Positions 45,148 to 54,846 of a stretch of 64,000 nt of DNA are shown one piece after another. Numbering within the stretch: the first letter of the stretch is position 1; each line of letters begins with the position of its first letter. The notes below the pieces were generated by a model. It had not been told where the DNA came from, ran no database searches, and saw only the letters and a list, made by a program, of their open reading frames with translations. The stretch is taken from NCBI GenBank assembly GCA_963825255.1, contig CAWGSF010000002.1:166910-230909 (forward strand). The letters are read 5' to 3'. The stretch comes from JAIBJN01 sp963825255. GTDB lineage: Bacteria > Actinomycetota > Thermoleophilia > Gaiellales > Gaiellaceae. A program made the position numbers and the translations under genes.

Positions 45148-45486
45148 GTGACCGATCTCGGTGGCGGCGTCTACGTGTCGCGGGTGGATCGCGACGACTT
45201 CGAGGTGGACGACGAGGACGGCGGCTTCGTTCACGTGCTCGTGGAGGAAGGCGCCGCGATGGCGGGGCTGTGGAAGCCCGATCCCGAGGCGAGCACCTAC
45301 GCCGGCCTGGTGCTCCCGGCGCGGGAGACGATCATCGTGCTCTCCGGGTCGATCCGGATCGAGATCGACAACGGGCCCACGCTCGACCTCGGCGTCGGCG
45401 ACATGGCCTCGATGCCGAAGGGGGCCGTCACGACCTGGCACCCCTCGCCGGACTTCAAGGAAGCCTGGGTCTACTCCGAGCCCTGA
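45148..45486 (+). CDS. Cupin (DUF861/Cupin_3-type) protein
   Basis: 112 residues from GTG 45148 with an AGGAGG ribosome-binding site eight bases upstream. The cupin_3 pattern is 'ETIIVLSGSIRIEIDNGP' and 'DLGVGDMASMPKGAVTTWHP'. This subfamily often lacks a metal ligand set. Members occur beside catabolic or stress genes and may be ureidoglycolate-related or purely binding proteins. It probably shares a transcript with the quinone-oxidoreductase-like gene. Confidence 0.85.
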   Translation: MTDLGGGVYVSRVDRDDFEVDDEDGGFVHVLVEEGAAMAGLWKPDPEASTYAGLVLPARETIIVLSGSIRIEIDNGPTLDLGVGDMASMPKGAVTTWHPSPDFKEAWVYSEP

Positions 45487-45575
45487 TCGGCGGCGGTCAC
45501 TACGGCGCCCACCGCGCAATCAACGATCACCGCGCGATTAGCTCCGCCGCGGCGCGCGTTCCGCGAGCCCGCGCC

Positions 45576-45869
45576 CTAGGCGGCCGAACTGAGCTCGTCG
45601 TCCCGGATGCGAAGGAGCTCCTCGCGGGCATAGCGGTGGACCAGGACAGGAATGAACTCCGTGATCCGGGCGCCCGCCCGCAAGCGGTGGAACTGCGCTT
45701 CTCCGAGCGCCGTCACCTGGTCGGCCGAGAGTTCCGCGAACTCGTTGCGGAGGGTCGCGAGCTCCTTGTCCATCTGGCGGCGGAGGTTCGCTTCCTTCGC
45801 ACGAGCCGCGTCCTCGGACGGCAGCTCGAGCTCACGCTTCGCCCGCGTCGGTCCAGGTGCTTCGGTCAT
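45576..45869 (-). CDS. Small helical protein, three-helix-bundle (DUF3562-like)
   Basis: 97 residues from ATG 45867-45869. The N-terminal part is charged and helical (AARAKEANLRRQMDKELATL). The C-terminal part 'EAQFHRLRAGARITEFIPVL', then 'VHRYAREELLRIRD', matches the three-helix-bundle dimerisation pattern of DUF3562-type proteins. No enzymatic motif is present. Its start overlaps by four bases (ATGA) the stop of a 29-codon membrane peptide gene, which suggests coupled translation. Confidence 0.65.
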   Translation of the reverse strand: MTEAPGPTRAKRELELPSEDAARAKEANLRRQMDKELATLRNEFAELSADQVTALGEAQFHRLRAGARITEFIPVLVHRYAREELLRIRDDELSSAA

Positions 45870-45955
45870 CCGATCAGCGCTCCGATCACGATCAGTGCGA
45901 TTCCGAGGAGGCCGAGCAGCATGTCCTCGCCCACGCCGGACGGACGGTTCCACAT
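45866..45955 (-). CDS. Tiny predicted membrane peptide (29 aa)
   Basis: A 29-codon frame from ATG 45953-45955: MWNRPSGVGEDML leads into a 17-residue hydrophobic helix (LGLLGIALIVIGALIG) and TGA. The stop overlaps the next start in the classic ATGA coupling pattern, which is the main reason for calling it. No strong ribosome-binding site is visible, so translation is uncertain. It resembles other small single-pass proteins of unknown role. Confidence 0.4.
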   Translation of the reverse strand: MWNRPSGVGEDMLLGLLGIALIVIGALIG

Positions 45956-46200
45956 GGAGGACGAGGGTAGCTCGGAGGCAGGCCGCGTCGGGCGGCCGTC
46001 CGGAGATCATGTGGTGAACGTCTGGTGGAGTCCCCCACTTCGGATTCGCCCGCACCGTTCAGCACGGGGCCTACCGGGCCGGTCGTGACGGGGCGGCGGG
46101 AACCGACCCGTGGCCCTCGGCCGCCACCTGCGTCGCCGGAGGCGAGATCGCGCTCACCCGGCCAGCCTGGAAGGGATCGGGGAAACTCGCACCGACGGCA

Positions 46201-47271
46201 ATGCGGAAGAGGATCTCGAAGCGACACGTGCTCGGTGGCGGCCTCGGGATCGCCGTGGTGGTCGGAACGTTTGCATTCGTCCTGCCGCGCATCGCCGACT
46301 ACCGCGACGTGTGGGACGTCGTCAAGGGCCTCTCCTGGGCGGAAATCGGGCTTCTCGCGGGAGCGACGGCGCTGAACCTCGCCACCTTCGCGCCTCCGTG
46401 GATGGCCGCGCTGCCGGGCCTCCGGTTCCGCCAGGCGTTCGTCGTCACCCAGGCATCGACGGCCTCGACCTACGTCGCGCCGGCGGGAGTCGCCGTCGGG
46501 ATGGCGCTGTCGTTCGCCATGCTGCGGGGCTGGGGCTTCGCGGCCGCGCCGGTCAGCCTGGCGGTGGCGGTGACCGGCGTCTGGAACCAGCTCGCCATGC
46601 TCGCGTTCCCGACCGTCGCGCTCGCGCTCCTGGCGCTGACCGGCACTCCCCATGCCGCGCTCGACACGATCGCGTTCATCGGGCTCGCGATCCTCGTGGT
46701 CGTGCTGGCCGGCTTCGCCGCCGGCCTCAGCACCCCGAGGCTGGCGCGCCGGGTCGGCGACCTCGCGGCCCGAGCCGCCTCGTGGGGCAAGCGGCTGTTC
46801 CGGAAGAAGCCGGTGACGTGGGACGGCGAGGCGTTCGTGCGCTTCCGCGCCCGAACGAACTCACTCCTCAGGCGCCGCTGGCACGTGCTGACGCTCGCGA
46901 CGCTCGCCGGGCACCTCACCGTCTACCTGGTGCTGCTCGTGTCGCTTCGCGTCCTCGGCGTCACGGCGGACGAGGTCACCGCCGTCGAGGCGTTCGCTGC
47001 GTGGTCCCTCGTGCGCCTGCTCGGCTCGATTCCCATCACCCCGGGTGGGCTCGGCATCGTCGAGCTCGGCCTGACGACCGCACTCGTCGGCTTCGGGGGC
47101 GGCCAGGCCGAGGTCGTCGCGGCAGTCCTCGTCTACCGTGTCCTGACCGTCGTGCCCACGCTCCTGATCGGCCTTCTGACCGGGGCGACGTGGAAGCGCT
47201 ACCGACCCGACCACGGACCGACGGACGCCGCGCCCGGCACCGGGATCCAATCCCGCCCGCGCGAGCCCTGA
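46201..47271 (+). CDS. Flippase-like / lysylphosphatidylglycerol-synthase-type membrane protein (PF03706-like)
   Basis: 356 residues with about eight transmembrane segments, for example 12-32, 48-70, 82-102, 118-140, 150-175, 225-248, 262-282 and 295-325. The conserved feature 'RLLGSIPITPGGLGIVELGL' near residue 280 is the signature of the UPF0104 / lysyl-PG-synthase N-terminal domain. The catalytic aminoacyl-transferase half of MprF is absent, so it is a stand-alone flippase or lipid-translocase-like protein. Two bases after its stop begins a tmRNA-like 3' fragment. Confidence 0.85.
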   Translation: MRKRISKRHVLGGGLGIAVVVGTFAFVLPRIADYRDVWDVVKGLSWAEIGLLAGATALNLATFAPPWMAALPGLRFRQAFVVTQASTASTYVAPAGVAVGMALSFAMLRGWGFAAAPVSLAVAVTGVWNQLAMLAFPTVALALLALTGTPHAALDTIAFIGLAILVVVLAGFAAGLSTPRLARRVGDLAARAASWGKRLFRKKPVTWDGEAFVRFRARTNSLLRRRWHVLTLATLAGHLTVYLVLLVSLRVLGVTADEVTAVEAFAAWSLVRLLGSIPITPGGLGIVELGLTTALVGFGGGQAEVVAAVLVYRVLTVVPTLLIGLLTGATWKRYRPDHGPTDAAPGTGIQSRPREP

Positions 47272-47272
47272 A

Positions 47273-47305
47273 GTGGAGGCGGCGAGAATCGAACCCGCGT
47301 CCGAG
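47273..47305 (-). other. tmRNA/tRNA 3'-end-like scar, copy 1
   Basis: On the minus strand this reads CTCGGACGCGGG, TTCGATTC, TCGCCGCCTCCAC: a T-loop and acceptor end. Nothing upstream on the minus strand completes a tRNA or tmRNA, since the FAD-oxidoreductase stop codon lies at the very next base. It is therefore an isolated 3' end, as left by integration into such a gene or by its duplication. Confidence 0.6.
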
Positions 47306-48712
47306 CTACGGCTCGATGTTCTGGTTCAGCCGGAAGAAGTTCGTCGGGTCGTATGCGCGCTTCAGCTCGACCAGGCGCTCGTACTGCCGGTCGCCGTAGG
47401 CCTGGCGGACCCGCTCGGCCCCCTCGTCGCCCAGGAAGTTGACGTAGACGCGCCCGCCCGCATGCGGCTGCATGGCCGAGAAGAAGTCGCGCGCCCAGGC
47501 GACGTGCCGCTCGCCCTCGGGGTCGTCCTCGGTCCAGACCGCGTTGATGTTCACGTTGTGGGCGGCGTCGCGCTGGCTGAACGCGGTCTCGTCCTCTCCC
47601 GCGCGGGCGAGGGCGCCCCCGAGCTGGAAGACGATGCAGTACGACTTCGGCGAGGTGAGCGCCGAGGCGTGTTCGACGAGCGTGTCGATCGCGTCGTCGG
47701 TGAGCGGCGGCAGCTCGACCGACTTCCAGTAGCGGTGCCAGCCGTGCGGGACGAACGGGTCGAACATCGACTGCAGCGCGGTGTAGAGCTTCGGCTCGAG
47801 CAGGTCGACGATCGGGTTGCCGAACTCCTTCAGCGGCCGCACGACCTCGATCCCGTCCTCGGGCGCGCCGGCGTAGCAGGCCCCGACCATCACGATCGGC
47901 TTGCCGTGCACGTCCTCGGGCAGGAAGGGGAGCGGCGGGGCCACGCTCAGCTCGAAGATCGTCGTCAGCTCGTCGGGCGCTGTGGCGATGAACTCGCGGT
48001 AGAAGGCGAGCACCTCGCGGGCATCCTCGAGGGGATGAAAGATCGGCCCGGCGAGCACGATCGGCCCCACCGGGTGAAGCCGGTACTCGAACGAGGTCAC
48101 GACCCCGAAGTTCCCGCCGCCGCCGCGGATTCCCCAGAAGAGGTCGGGGTTCTCATCCCCGCTCGCGGTGAGGAGCTCGCCCTCCGCCGTCACCAGGTCG
48201 ACCGAGAGGAGGTTGTCGACCGTCGCGCCGTGCTTTCGCATGAGCCAGCCGATGCCGCCGCCGAGGGTGAGGCCCGCGATGCCGGTGTGGGTGACGATCC
48301 CGCCCACCGTCGCCAGGCCGTGAAGCTGCGTCTCGCGGTCGAGCTCGCCCCAGAGCACGCCGGCCTCGGCCCTGGCGGTGCGCGCCGCCGGGTCGACCCT
48401 GATCCCCTTCATCGGCGAAAGGTCGATCACGAGGCCGCCGTCGCAGAGCGCATGACCACCGACGCCGTGGCCGCCGGAGCGCACCGCCACAAGTAGGTCA
48501 CGCTCGCGCGCGAAGCGAACCGCCGCGACGACGTCGGCGACTCCGGTGCAGCGAGCGACGCAGGCGGGGCGGCGGTCGATCGCACCGTTCCAGATCGCGC
48601 GCGCGGCGTCGTAGCCTTCGTCGTCGGGATCGATCACCGGGCCGCGGATGGAGTCGCGCAGACGCTCGAGGTCGGTGGTCGCCGCCGCCAGTGTTGTCGT
48701 CTCGGTAGCCAT
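47306..48712 (-). CDS. FAD-linked oxidoreductase (BBE-like), copy 1
   Basis: 468 residues from ATG 48710-48712. The PCMH-type FAD domain shows 'VAVRSGGHGVGGHALCDGG' (His-type covalent FAD attachment), 'GIAGLTLGGGIGWLMRKHGA' and 'DLFWGIRGGGGNFGVVTSF'. The C-terminal berberine-bridge-enzyme motif is 'YDPTNFFRLNQNI'. These enzymes oxidise alcohols, sugars or amine side chains, and the soluble form has no signal peptide. It is divergent from an HxlR-type regulator across a 105-bp gap containing a palindrome, probably its operator. A second copy with about 25 amino-acid differences is at 62536-63942. Confidence 0.92.
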   Translation of the reverse strand: MATETTTLAAATTDLERLRDSIRGPVIDPDDEGYDAARAIWNGAIDRRPACVARCTGVADVVAAVRFARERDLLVAVRSGGHGVGGHALCDGGLVIDLSPMKGIRVDPAARTARAEAGVLWGELDRETQLHGLATVGGIVTHTGIAGLTLGGGIGWLMRKHGATVDNLLSVDLVTAEGELLTASGDENPDLFWGIRGGGGNFGVVTSFEYRLHPVGPIVLAGPIFHPLEDAREVLAFYREFIATAPDELTTIFELSVAPPLPFLPEDVHGKPIVMVGACYAGAPEDGIEVVRPLKEFGNPIVDLLEPKLYTALQSMFDPFVPHGWHRYWKSVELPPLTDDAIDTLVEHASALTSPKSYCIVFQLGGALARAGEDETAFSQRDAAHNVNINAVWTEDDPEGERHVAWARDFFSAMQPHAGGRVYVNFLGDEGAERVRQAYGDRQYERLVELKRAYDPTNFFRLNQNIEP

Positions 48713-48756
48713 GTCGCCGACGCTACGCGGGTGTCCCGCCACGGACTAGACCGAAT

Positions 48757-48776
48757 TTCGAACCAAGCGGTTCGAA
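48757..48776. promoter_or_regulatory. Palindromic operator-like site between FAD-oxidoreductase and HxlR genes
   Basis: TTCGAACC, a 4-base spacer AAGC, then GGTTCGAA: a perfect 8-bp inverted repeat, 44 bases upstream of the oxidoreductase start and 41 bases upstream of the regulator start. Position and symmetry suit binding of the adjacent HxlR dimer to control both genes. Only the left arm and AAGTGGT are visible beside the second oxidoreductase copy, at the window's end. Confidence 0.6.
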
Positions 48777-48817
48777 TTCCGAACCTGGCCCGGATCCGGG
48801 GCTAGCATTCCCGGAGG

Positions 48818-49642
48818 ATGCGGAGCTACGCGCAGTACTGCCCGATCGCCAAGGCGAGCGAGATCCTCGGCGACCGCTGGACGCTCCTGATCGTGCGCGA
48901 GATGCTGGGCGGTGCGAGCGGGTTCAACGAGCTCCAGCGCGGCCTGCCGGGGATCTCGCGCTCGGTCCTCGCCGATCGGCTTCGCTCGCTCGAGCGGGCC
49001 GAGATCGTCGAGCGGCGCACCGGCCCCAAGGGGAGGACGCTGGACTATCGCCTGACGCTCGCCGGCCGGGACCTGGAGGCGGTCGTGCAGGCGATCGGGG
49101 AGTGGGGCGTGACCTGGTCGTTCACCGATCCCCGCCCCGAGGAGCTCGACCCCGACCTCTTGATCGTCTGGATGGCCCGCCACGTCGATCGTGAGCAGCT
49201 TCCCCCGGATCGCACGGTGGTCCAGTTCGACTTCCGCGACCCGGCGAAGCGCTACTGGATGGTGCTCGAGCCCTCCGAGGTCTCGGTCTGCCTCCAGCAC
49301 CCCGGGTTCGACGTCGACCTCGAGGTCACGGTCGACACTGCGACCCTCTACCGCGTCTACCTGGGGCGCGCCGAGCTGGCCGGCGCGCTCCGGGCTCGCA
49401 AGCTGACCATGAGCGGCCCGAGGGCGCTTCAGCGCGGGTTCGGACGCTGGTTCGCCTGGAGCGCGTTCGCACCCGCCAGCCGGCGGGCCGACGAGCGCCG
49501 CAGGGCAGCGTCACGAGGAGCGAGGGAACGCTCACTCGTCCAGACGGGGCTCAGAGCAGTCTCAGCTCGCGCGCACGCGCGACCGCGTCGGGGCGCGCGG
49601 CGACGTCGAGCTTGCGAAAGATGCTCTTCACGTGGGTCTTGA
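48818..49642 (+). CDS. HxlR-type transcriptional regulator with SCP2-like C-terminal domain
   Basis: A frame of 274 residues from ATG 48818. Residues 1-100 are a winged helix typical of HxlR regulators ('EILGDRWTLLIVREMLGGAS', 'SRSVLADRLRSLERAEIVER'). Residues ~120-215 look like a sterol-carrier/SCP2-type ligand domain ('DPAKRYWMVLEPSEVSVCLQ', 'RAELAGALRARKLTMSGPRA'). The last ~60 residues are Arg-rich and overlap the end of the convergent LuxR gene, so the true C-terminus may lie near 49470 and be hidden by a shift. It faces the FAD-oxidoreductase gene across a palindromic site and likely represses it. Confidence 0.85.
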   Translation: MRSYAQYCPIAKASEILGDRWTLLIVREMLGGASGFNELQRGLPGISRSVLADRLRSLERAEIVERRTGPKGRTLDYRLTLAGRDLEAVVQAIGEWGVTWSFTDPRPEELDPDLLIVWMARHVDREQLPPDRTVVQFDFRDPAKRYWMVLEPSEVSVCLQHPGFDVDLEVTVDTATLYRVYLGRAELAGALRARKLTMSGPRALQRGFGRWFAWSAFAPASRRADERRRAASRGARERSLVQTGLRAVSARAHARPRRGARRRRACERCSSRGS

Positions 49643-51817
49643 CGGTGTTGAAGGAGACGTAGAGCGCCTCGCCGATCTCCCGTTGGGTGAGATCGGTCGC
49701 CAGCAGGCGGAGCACGGCGAGCTCCCGTTCGCTGAGATCCTCCTCGTACGGCGTCTCCGTCGCGCGGCTCGGCATGAGGCGGAGTCTGCGCTCGACTCTT
49801 GCCACCAGCTCCGGCAGCACGCCCGGGTCGGCGCACGCCTCGGCCGTCTGGCGGGCCTCCTGCAGCATGTCCTTCGCGGCGAGGCGATCGCCGAGAGCGC
49901 CCTTCACCCCCGCATGAGTGAGAAGTCCGTACGAGAGGTCGAACTTGGCGTTGCCCCGTCGCGCGAGCTCGATGCCTAGGGCCAGAGCCTCGTCGGCCTC
50001 TCTCGAGCCGGCCCTGCCGCTCGAGCTGCTTTCCGCGAGCAACGTGCGTCATGGACATGCCGAAGTACTTCGCCATCCCGGTCTGCGTTCGCTGCAGCGC
50101 CTCGGTGTCGTCCAGCACCTGATCGGCACGGCTCGATTCACCGATCTCCGCATGGACGACCGCGCACCAGCCGAGGGCGTGGATGAGCGCGAGAGAATGG
50201 CCGGAGTCCTCGCTCGACGTCACCGCTTCGTCGAGGAGGGCCGATGCGGCCCGGCCCTCCCCTCCGAGGAACGTCGAGACGCCGAAGGTCGTGAGGAGAG
50301 CGCTCCGCCAGTAGTCGGAGCCGGCTTCCTCGAGCTCGAGCGCGGGTCGCGCCGTCTCGGCGATCCCGCCCACGTCCCCGAGGAAGTACAGGTTGATCGC
50401 CTGCGACGCGGCCACGCCGGACGCGACCGACGCCGGGCCGGCCAGGAGCGAGCCACCGGCCGCGCCCCGCGCTGCAAGTACCAGCCACTGATCGGCCTCG
50501 GCGATCCGGCCGACCTCTTGCAGCGTCGATGCCCGCACGAGGCAAAGCCGGGCATCGTCGGTCACCGTCTCGGCTGGGAGGCCGTCGAGCCAGGCGAGGA
50601 TGGTCTCGAGGCGAGCCTCGTTCCGGAACTCGATCCAGTGGCGAAGGATCAACTCGGAGGCATCGGCGAAGTCCCGTGCCGCCGTGGCGTGATGGATCGC
50701 CTCGGACGGATCGCCGTGCTCCCGGTGCCATGCGCTCGCCCGGCGATGCAGCGTGCGGACGTGCTCGGGCTCGGCGAGCGCGAGCTCGTGGCGCAGGAGC
50801 TCGCCGAAGAGGTGGTGGTAGCGGTACCACTCGCGCTTCGCGTCGAGGGGGATGAGGAAGAAGTTCGAGCGCTCGAGCTCGTGCAGCACGAGCACCGAGC
50901 CGGGGCGGTCGGTCACGGCGTCGCAGAGCGGGGCGCAGAGGCGTTCGAGGACCGAGGTATGGAGGAGGAACTCCCTCATCTCGTCGGGGAGGCCGGCCAG
51001 CACCTCCGCGCTCAGGTAGTCGACGACGTGGCGGTTGTCGCCCGCAAACGCCTCGATGAACTCGTGCGCGCTTGCGCGGCCGCGGATGGTGAGCGTCGCG
51101 AGGTAGAGACCGGCCGCCCATCCCTCCGTCAGCTCCCGCAGCCGGATGACGTCCTCACGGTCGAGCCCGAGCCCGTGCAGGTCGTTGAAGAAGAGGCCGG
51201 CCTCCTCCTCGGAGAAGCGAAGTTGTTGCGCGTCGATCTCGGCCAGCTCGCCGCGGGCGCGGAGGCGGGCGAGCGGGAGCGCCGGCTCGGAACGGCTCGA
51301 GACCACGAGCTCGAGAGTCTGGGGAAGGTGCTCGAGAAAGGAGGAGAGACCCTCGTCGATCTCCGGATTCCCGACCAGGTGGTAGTCGTCCAGGACGAGC
51401 ACGACTCGGTGCGGCAACGCCGTGAGCTCGTTGCAGAGCGCGGGGAGAACGTCGTCGACGACGCTGACCCGCGGAGCCCGCAGCATCGGGAAGAGAGACC
51501 TCACCAGCGCTCGGGTCGAGGGTGCGAAGCGCATGGATGAGGTAGGTCCAGAACCGGACCGGGTCGTTGTCGCCGCCATCGAGCGCGACCCAGGCGAACG
51601 GCCGTGTCTCGCTCTCGAGCGCGTGCCAGTCGGCGAGCAGCGTCGACTTCCCCCACCCGGCGGGGGCGCGGATCAGCGTCAGCTTGCGCGGCGGGCCGGC
51701 GCAGAGCTCGAGAAGCTCGCGCCGTGAGACGCGCTGACGTGGGACGGGAGCCTCCAGCTTCGACTGGATGAGCGGACGCGGAGTCTCCTCGACCCCCGTC
51801 GCCGTGTATGTCGACAT
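49551..51817 (-). CDS. LuxR-family regulator with N-terminal ATPase (MalT-like), frameshifted twice
   Basis: From ATG 51815-51817 (MSTYTATGVEETPRPLIQSK). A P-loop 'LIRAPAGWGKSTLLADWHAL' and Walker-B-like 'HRVVLVLDDYHLVGNPEIDE' mark the STAND-type ATPase. TPR-like helices follow ('RTLHRRASAWHREHGDPSEA'), and the C-terminal LuxR HTH is 'LTQREIGEALYVSFNTVKTH' ending 'RARELRLL'. Shifts lie near 51510 and near 50040; both are restored by removing one base. About 755 residues in all, usual for this family. It is divergent from a small plus-strand gene. The inducer is unknown. Confidence 0.88.
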
Positions 51818-51913
51818 GTGACGGAGGGTACATCGCAGCGGCCGTCGGTTCACCCAGGGTGATCTCGTCTCTGGGGGAGGTCGGCTCACCCAGGCGCCCT
51901 GGACGATCCCGCC

Positions 51914-52210
51914 ATGAAGCAGTCGCCGGATCAAGGGAGGCCGATCGTGAGCACCACCGCCATGAACGACTGGAGAGAGCTCGCAAGCCGGGAGTGCGAC
52001 GGCCTCGCCGTCTCGCTCTTCTGGAGCCCCGCGACGGACCGGGTCATGGTCGCCGTCGCCGACCGGAAGCTCGACGAGGAGTTCCACTTCAACGTCCCGG
52101 GCACCTGCGCGCTCGATGCCTTCTACCACCCCTTCGCGTACGCGTCGGGGCGAAGCCTCTTCCTTGGCGATGCGCTGCGTGAGTCCCTCGATCTGCAGCA
52201 GCAGAGCTGA
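51914..52210 (+). CDS. Small conserved hypothetical protein
   Basis: 98 residues from ATG 51914; a second ATG at 51962 (MNDWRELASRECDGLAVSLF) fits family patterns better and would leave 82 residues. Aromatic pairs near the end ('DAFYHPFAYASG') recur in small actinobacterial orphan proteins. No motif for function. It sits 12 bases before the serine-hydrolase gene and diverges from the LuxR gene. Confidence 0.7.
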   Translation: MKQSPDQGRPIVSTTAMNDWRELASRECDGLAVSLFWSPATDRVMVAVADRKLDEEFHFNVPGTCALDAFYHPFAYASGRSLFLGDALRESLDLQQQS

Positions 52211-52222
52211 AAGGAGAACCCG

Positions 52223-53889
52223 ATGCCATCCCTGAACGAGCCCGAGGAGCCGACGAGCTCGCAGACGTCCGCCCCGGCGCCCGTGGACCCGGGACGAGCA
52301 GCCGGTCCCACCGGATGGATGCGCCGCTGGAGCCCGAGGCAGCGAACGATCGCGGTCTGGGTGGCCCTTGCCGCGCTCGTCCTTGGTTGCTGCCTATCTC
52401 GCGAGCGCCCCCGGTTCCGACACTCCTGCTGCCAACGGAGCAGATACCGCTCCCGAGTTCGCCGCGATCGAGCGCTTCGTTCAGGACGGAGATGGCGGCG
52501 CAGCGGATCCCGGGCCTCGCGCTCGGCATCGTCAAGGACGACCGGATCGCCTACCTGCGCGGCTTCGGCACGGCGGACGACTCCGGGCGGGCCGTGACGC
52601 CGCAGACGCCGTTCATCATCGGCTCGCTGAGCAAGTCGTTCACCGCGCTGGCGATCATGCAGCTGGTCGAGGCGGGGAAGGTCGACCTCGACGCGCCCGT
52701 ACAGCGCTACCTCCCGTGGTTCCGCGTCGCCGACGAAGAGGCTTCCGCCCAGATCACCGTCCGGCACCTCCTGAACCACACGAGCGGCCTCTCGACCAAG
52801 ACCGGGCGTCGCTACCAGGGCAACGGCGACACGAGCGACGCGGCGCTCGAGAAGGCGGTTCGCAAGCTGAGCAGCGCCGAGCTGACGGCACCAGTCGGCG
52901 AGACGCACCAGTACAGCACGATCAACTACTCGGTCCTCGGGCTGATCGTGCAGGCGGTCACCGGGCGCTCCTACGAGAGCTACGTCCAGACGGAGATCTT
53001 CGATCCGCTGCAGATGCGCGACTCGTTCACCTCCGAGGCGGCCGCGGAGGGGCACGGCCTGGCGACCGGCTACCACTACGGGTTCGGCAGGCCCAGGGCG
53101 GCCGATCTGCCCTACAACCGCGGTCTCATCCCGGCCGGCTACCTGATCTCCGACGCCGAGGACATGGCCCACTACCTGATCGCCCAGCTGAACGGCGGCA
53201 GGTACGGCAGCGCCTCGCTGCTCTCGCCCGAGGGAATCGACGAGCTCCATCGGCCCGCCGTGCCGACGCCGAAGGCCGACACCTCGTACGGCATGGGCTG
53301 GTTCGTCGGTCCGATCAACGGGATCCCGGCGATCCACCATCAGGGCGAGACCTTCAACTTTCACGCGAACGCCGTGCTCGTTCCCGGGAGCCGCACGGGA
53401 GTCATCGTGCTGATGAACGCGGAGAACTCCCTCGACCTCTTCACCAACGGTCGCATGGGAACCATCGCGGACGGCGTGACGAGCATCCTCGAGGGACGCG
53501 ACCCGTCCCCGCCGCCGTCCCGCATGGTCAGCTTTCTGGTCTACGCGCTGATCTTCGGCTTGCTCGCCGTCCAGGCGCGCGGGATCGTTCGCTCGGTCGT
53601 GGCGCTGCGGAGCGGGCGCGTCGGAGCCGGGCGCATTGGCGCCGGCTGGCGCATCGGATTCTCGCTCGCGCTGAACCTCGCCTGGGCTGCCTTCGTGCTG
53701 GTGCTGGTGCCGAAGCAGCTCGGCTTGCCGCTTCTCATCCTCGGTCAGGGATTCCCCGACCTGGCCTACATCCTGCTCGTCAGCGGCGTGGTCGCTCTCG
53801 GCTGGGGCATCGTCAGAACGGCGTGGGCGTACACCGTCCTGCGCACGCTGCGGCACCGCGAAGGGACTGCACATGTCGACCTGGCCTAA
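52223..53889 (+). CDS. Membrane-bound serine hydrolase (beta-lactamase/DD-peptidase class C fold), frameshifted
   Basis: ATG 52223 starts 'MPSLNEPEEPTSSQTSAPAP'. A transmembrane segment 'TIAVWVALAALVL' continues in a second frame as 'VAAYLASAPGSDTPAANGAD', then a third frame gives 'TEMAAQRIPGLALGIVKDDR'. Two shifts therefore lie near 52385 and 52485. Catalytic marks are 'IGSLSKSFTALAI' (SxxK), 'HQYSTINYSVLG' (Y-S-T, the usual Asn replaced by Thr) and 'IHHQGETFNFHA' (HxG). Residues ~395-520 form about four transmembrane helices. Such proteins act as esterases or peptidases at the membrane; beta-lactam hydrolysis is not implied. A CPBP protease gene follows by 40 bases. Confidence 0.87.
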
Positions 53890-53929
53890 CGGCGAGCGAG
53901 CCGCTCACACACGGAAGGAGCACAGGCAG

Positions 53930-54815
53930 ATGCAGACCGTAGTCATCCAAGACGAGCAGCTCGACGGAACCGCGTCAACGAGGTCTCGCCTCTCCAGCCT
54001 GATCCAGCAGCATCCGCTCGCGAGTTTCTTCGTCCTCGCTTACGCGATCTCGTGGCTTCTGTGGCTGCCGCTCGTGCGTCTCTGGAGACAGCTCTCCCTC
54101 GGGCCCGGGCTTCGTTCTCTTGCTTCTGGGATCGCTGGTGCCTTCGACGGTCGCGATCCTGCTCGTCGCCGTTCTCCACGGCGGAGCCGGAGTGCGGAAG
54201 CTGCTCCACCGGCTTCTCATGTGGCGGGTCGGTGTCGGCTGGTGGGTGGCGGTCGCGCTGGTGTCGACCCTTGCCCTCGGCGCCGTCGGCCTGAGCGTCC
54301 TGCTCGGGGGCCAGTCTCCGGACGTCACCGTGACGATCCCCGGCGCCGTCGCCCTGTTCGTCTTCTCCCTCTTCCCGGGCAGTGCGGGCGGCGAGGAGAT
54401 CGGCTGGCGTGGGTTTGCCCTCCCGCATCTGCAGGCTGCCAGGAGCGCCCTGGGCGCAAGCCTCGTCCTCGGCGTGGTGTGGGGCGTGTGGCACCTGCCC
54501 CTGTACCTGGTCGGAACGGACATCCGCCCGCTCGGCCTCTTCGCGCCCTGGGTCGTCCTCACCGTCGCGGTCTCGGTCATCTACACCTGGATCTACAACG
54601 GCACCGGCGGGAGCCTGCTGATGGTGGTCCTGTTTCATGCGGCGTCCAACGTGCCCTTGACGGTCTTCTTCGAGCCCCTGGCGAAGGACGACCAGGTCAC
54701 TCGGCCCTTCCTGATCTATGTCGCGCTGATGGTCCTCGCGGCTGCGGTCGTGGTGATTGCCGCGGGCCCGGCGACCCTGTCCCGCACCCGCGCCAAGCAG
54801 ACTGTCGTACCGTGA
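53930..54815 (+). CDS. CPBP-family intramembrane metalloprotease (one frameshift)
   Basis: ATG 53930 (MQTVVIQDEQLDGTASTRSR) starts the membrane protein, with 'LASFFVLAYAISWLLWLPLV' as helix 1. A one-base shift near 54100 leads into 'FVLLLLGSLVPSTVAILLV' and on to 54815. Catalytic motifs are 'SAGGEEIGWRGFALPHLQAA' (EExxxR), 'GVWHLPLYLVG' (FxxxH-type) and 'MVVLFHAASNVP' (HxxxN). This is a type II CAAX/CPBP protease of about 295 residues with seven or eight helices. In bacteria these often protect against peptides or process them. It follows the serine hydrolase on the same strand, a probable operon. Confidence 0.86.
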
Positions 54816-54846
54816 CCCGGTCTTCGGCAGCGGAGTCGATGTGGAG

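Noticed and set aside
52223..53889. Beta-lactamase conferring resistance
   Set aside because: The serine-hydrolase fold with C-terminal membrane helices is typical of esterases and peptidases; SxxK alone does not support beta-lactam hydrolysis.
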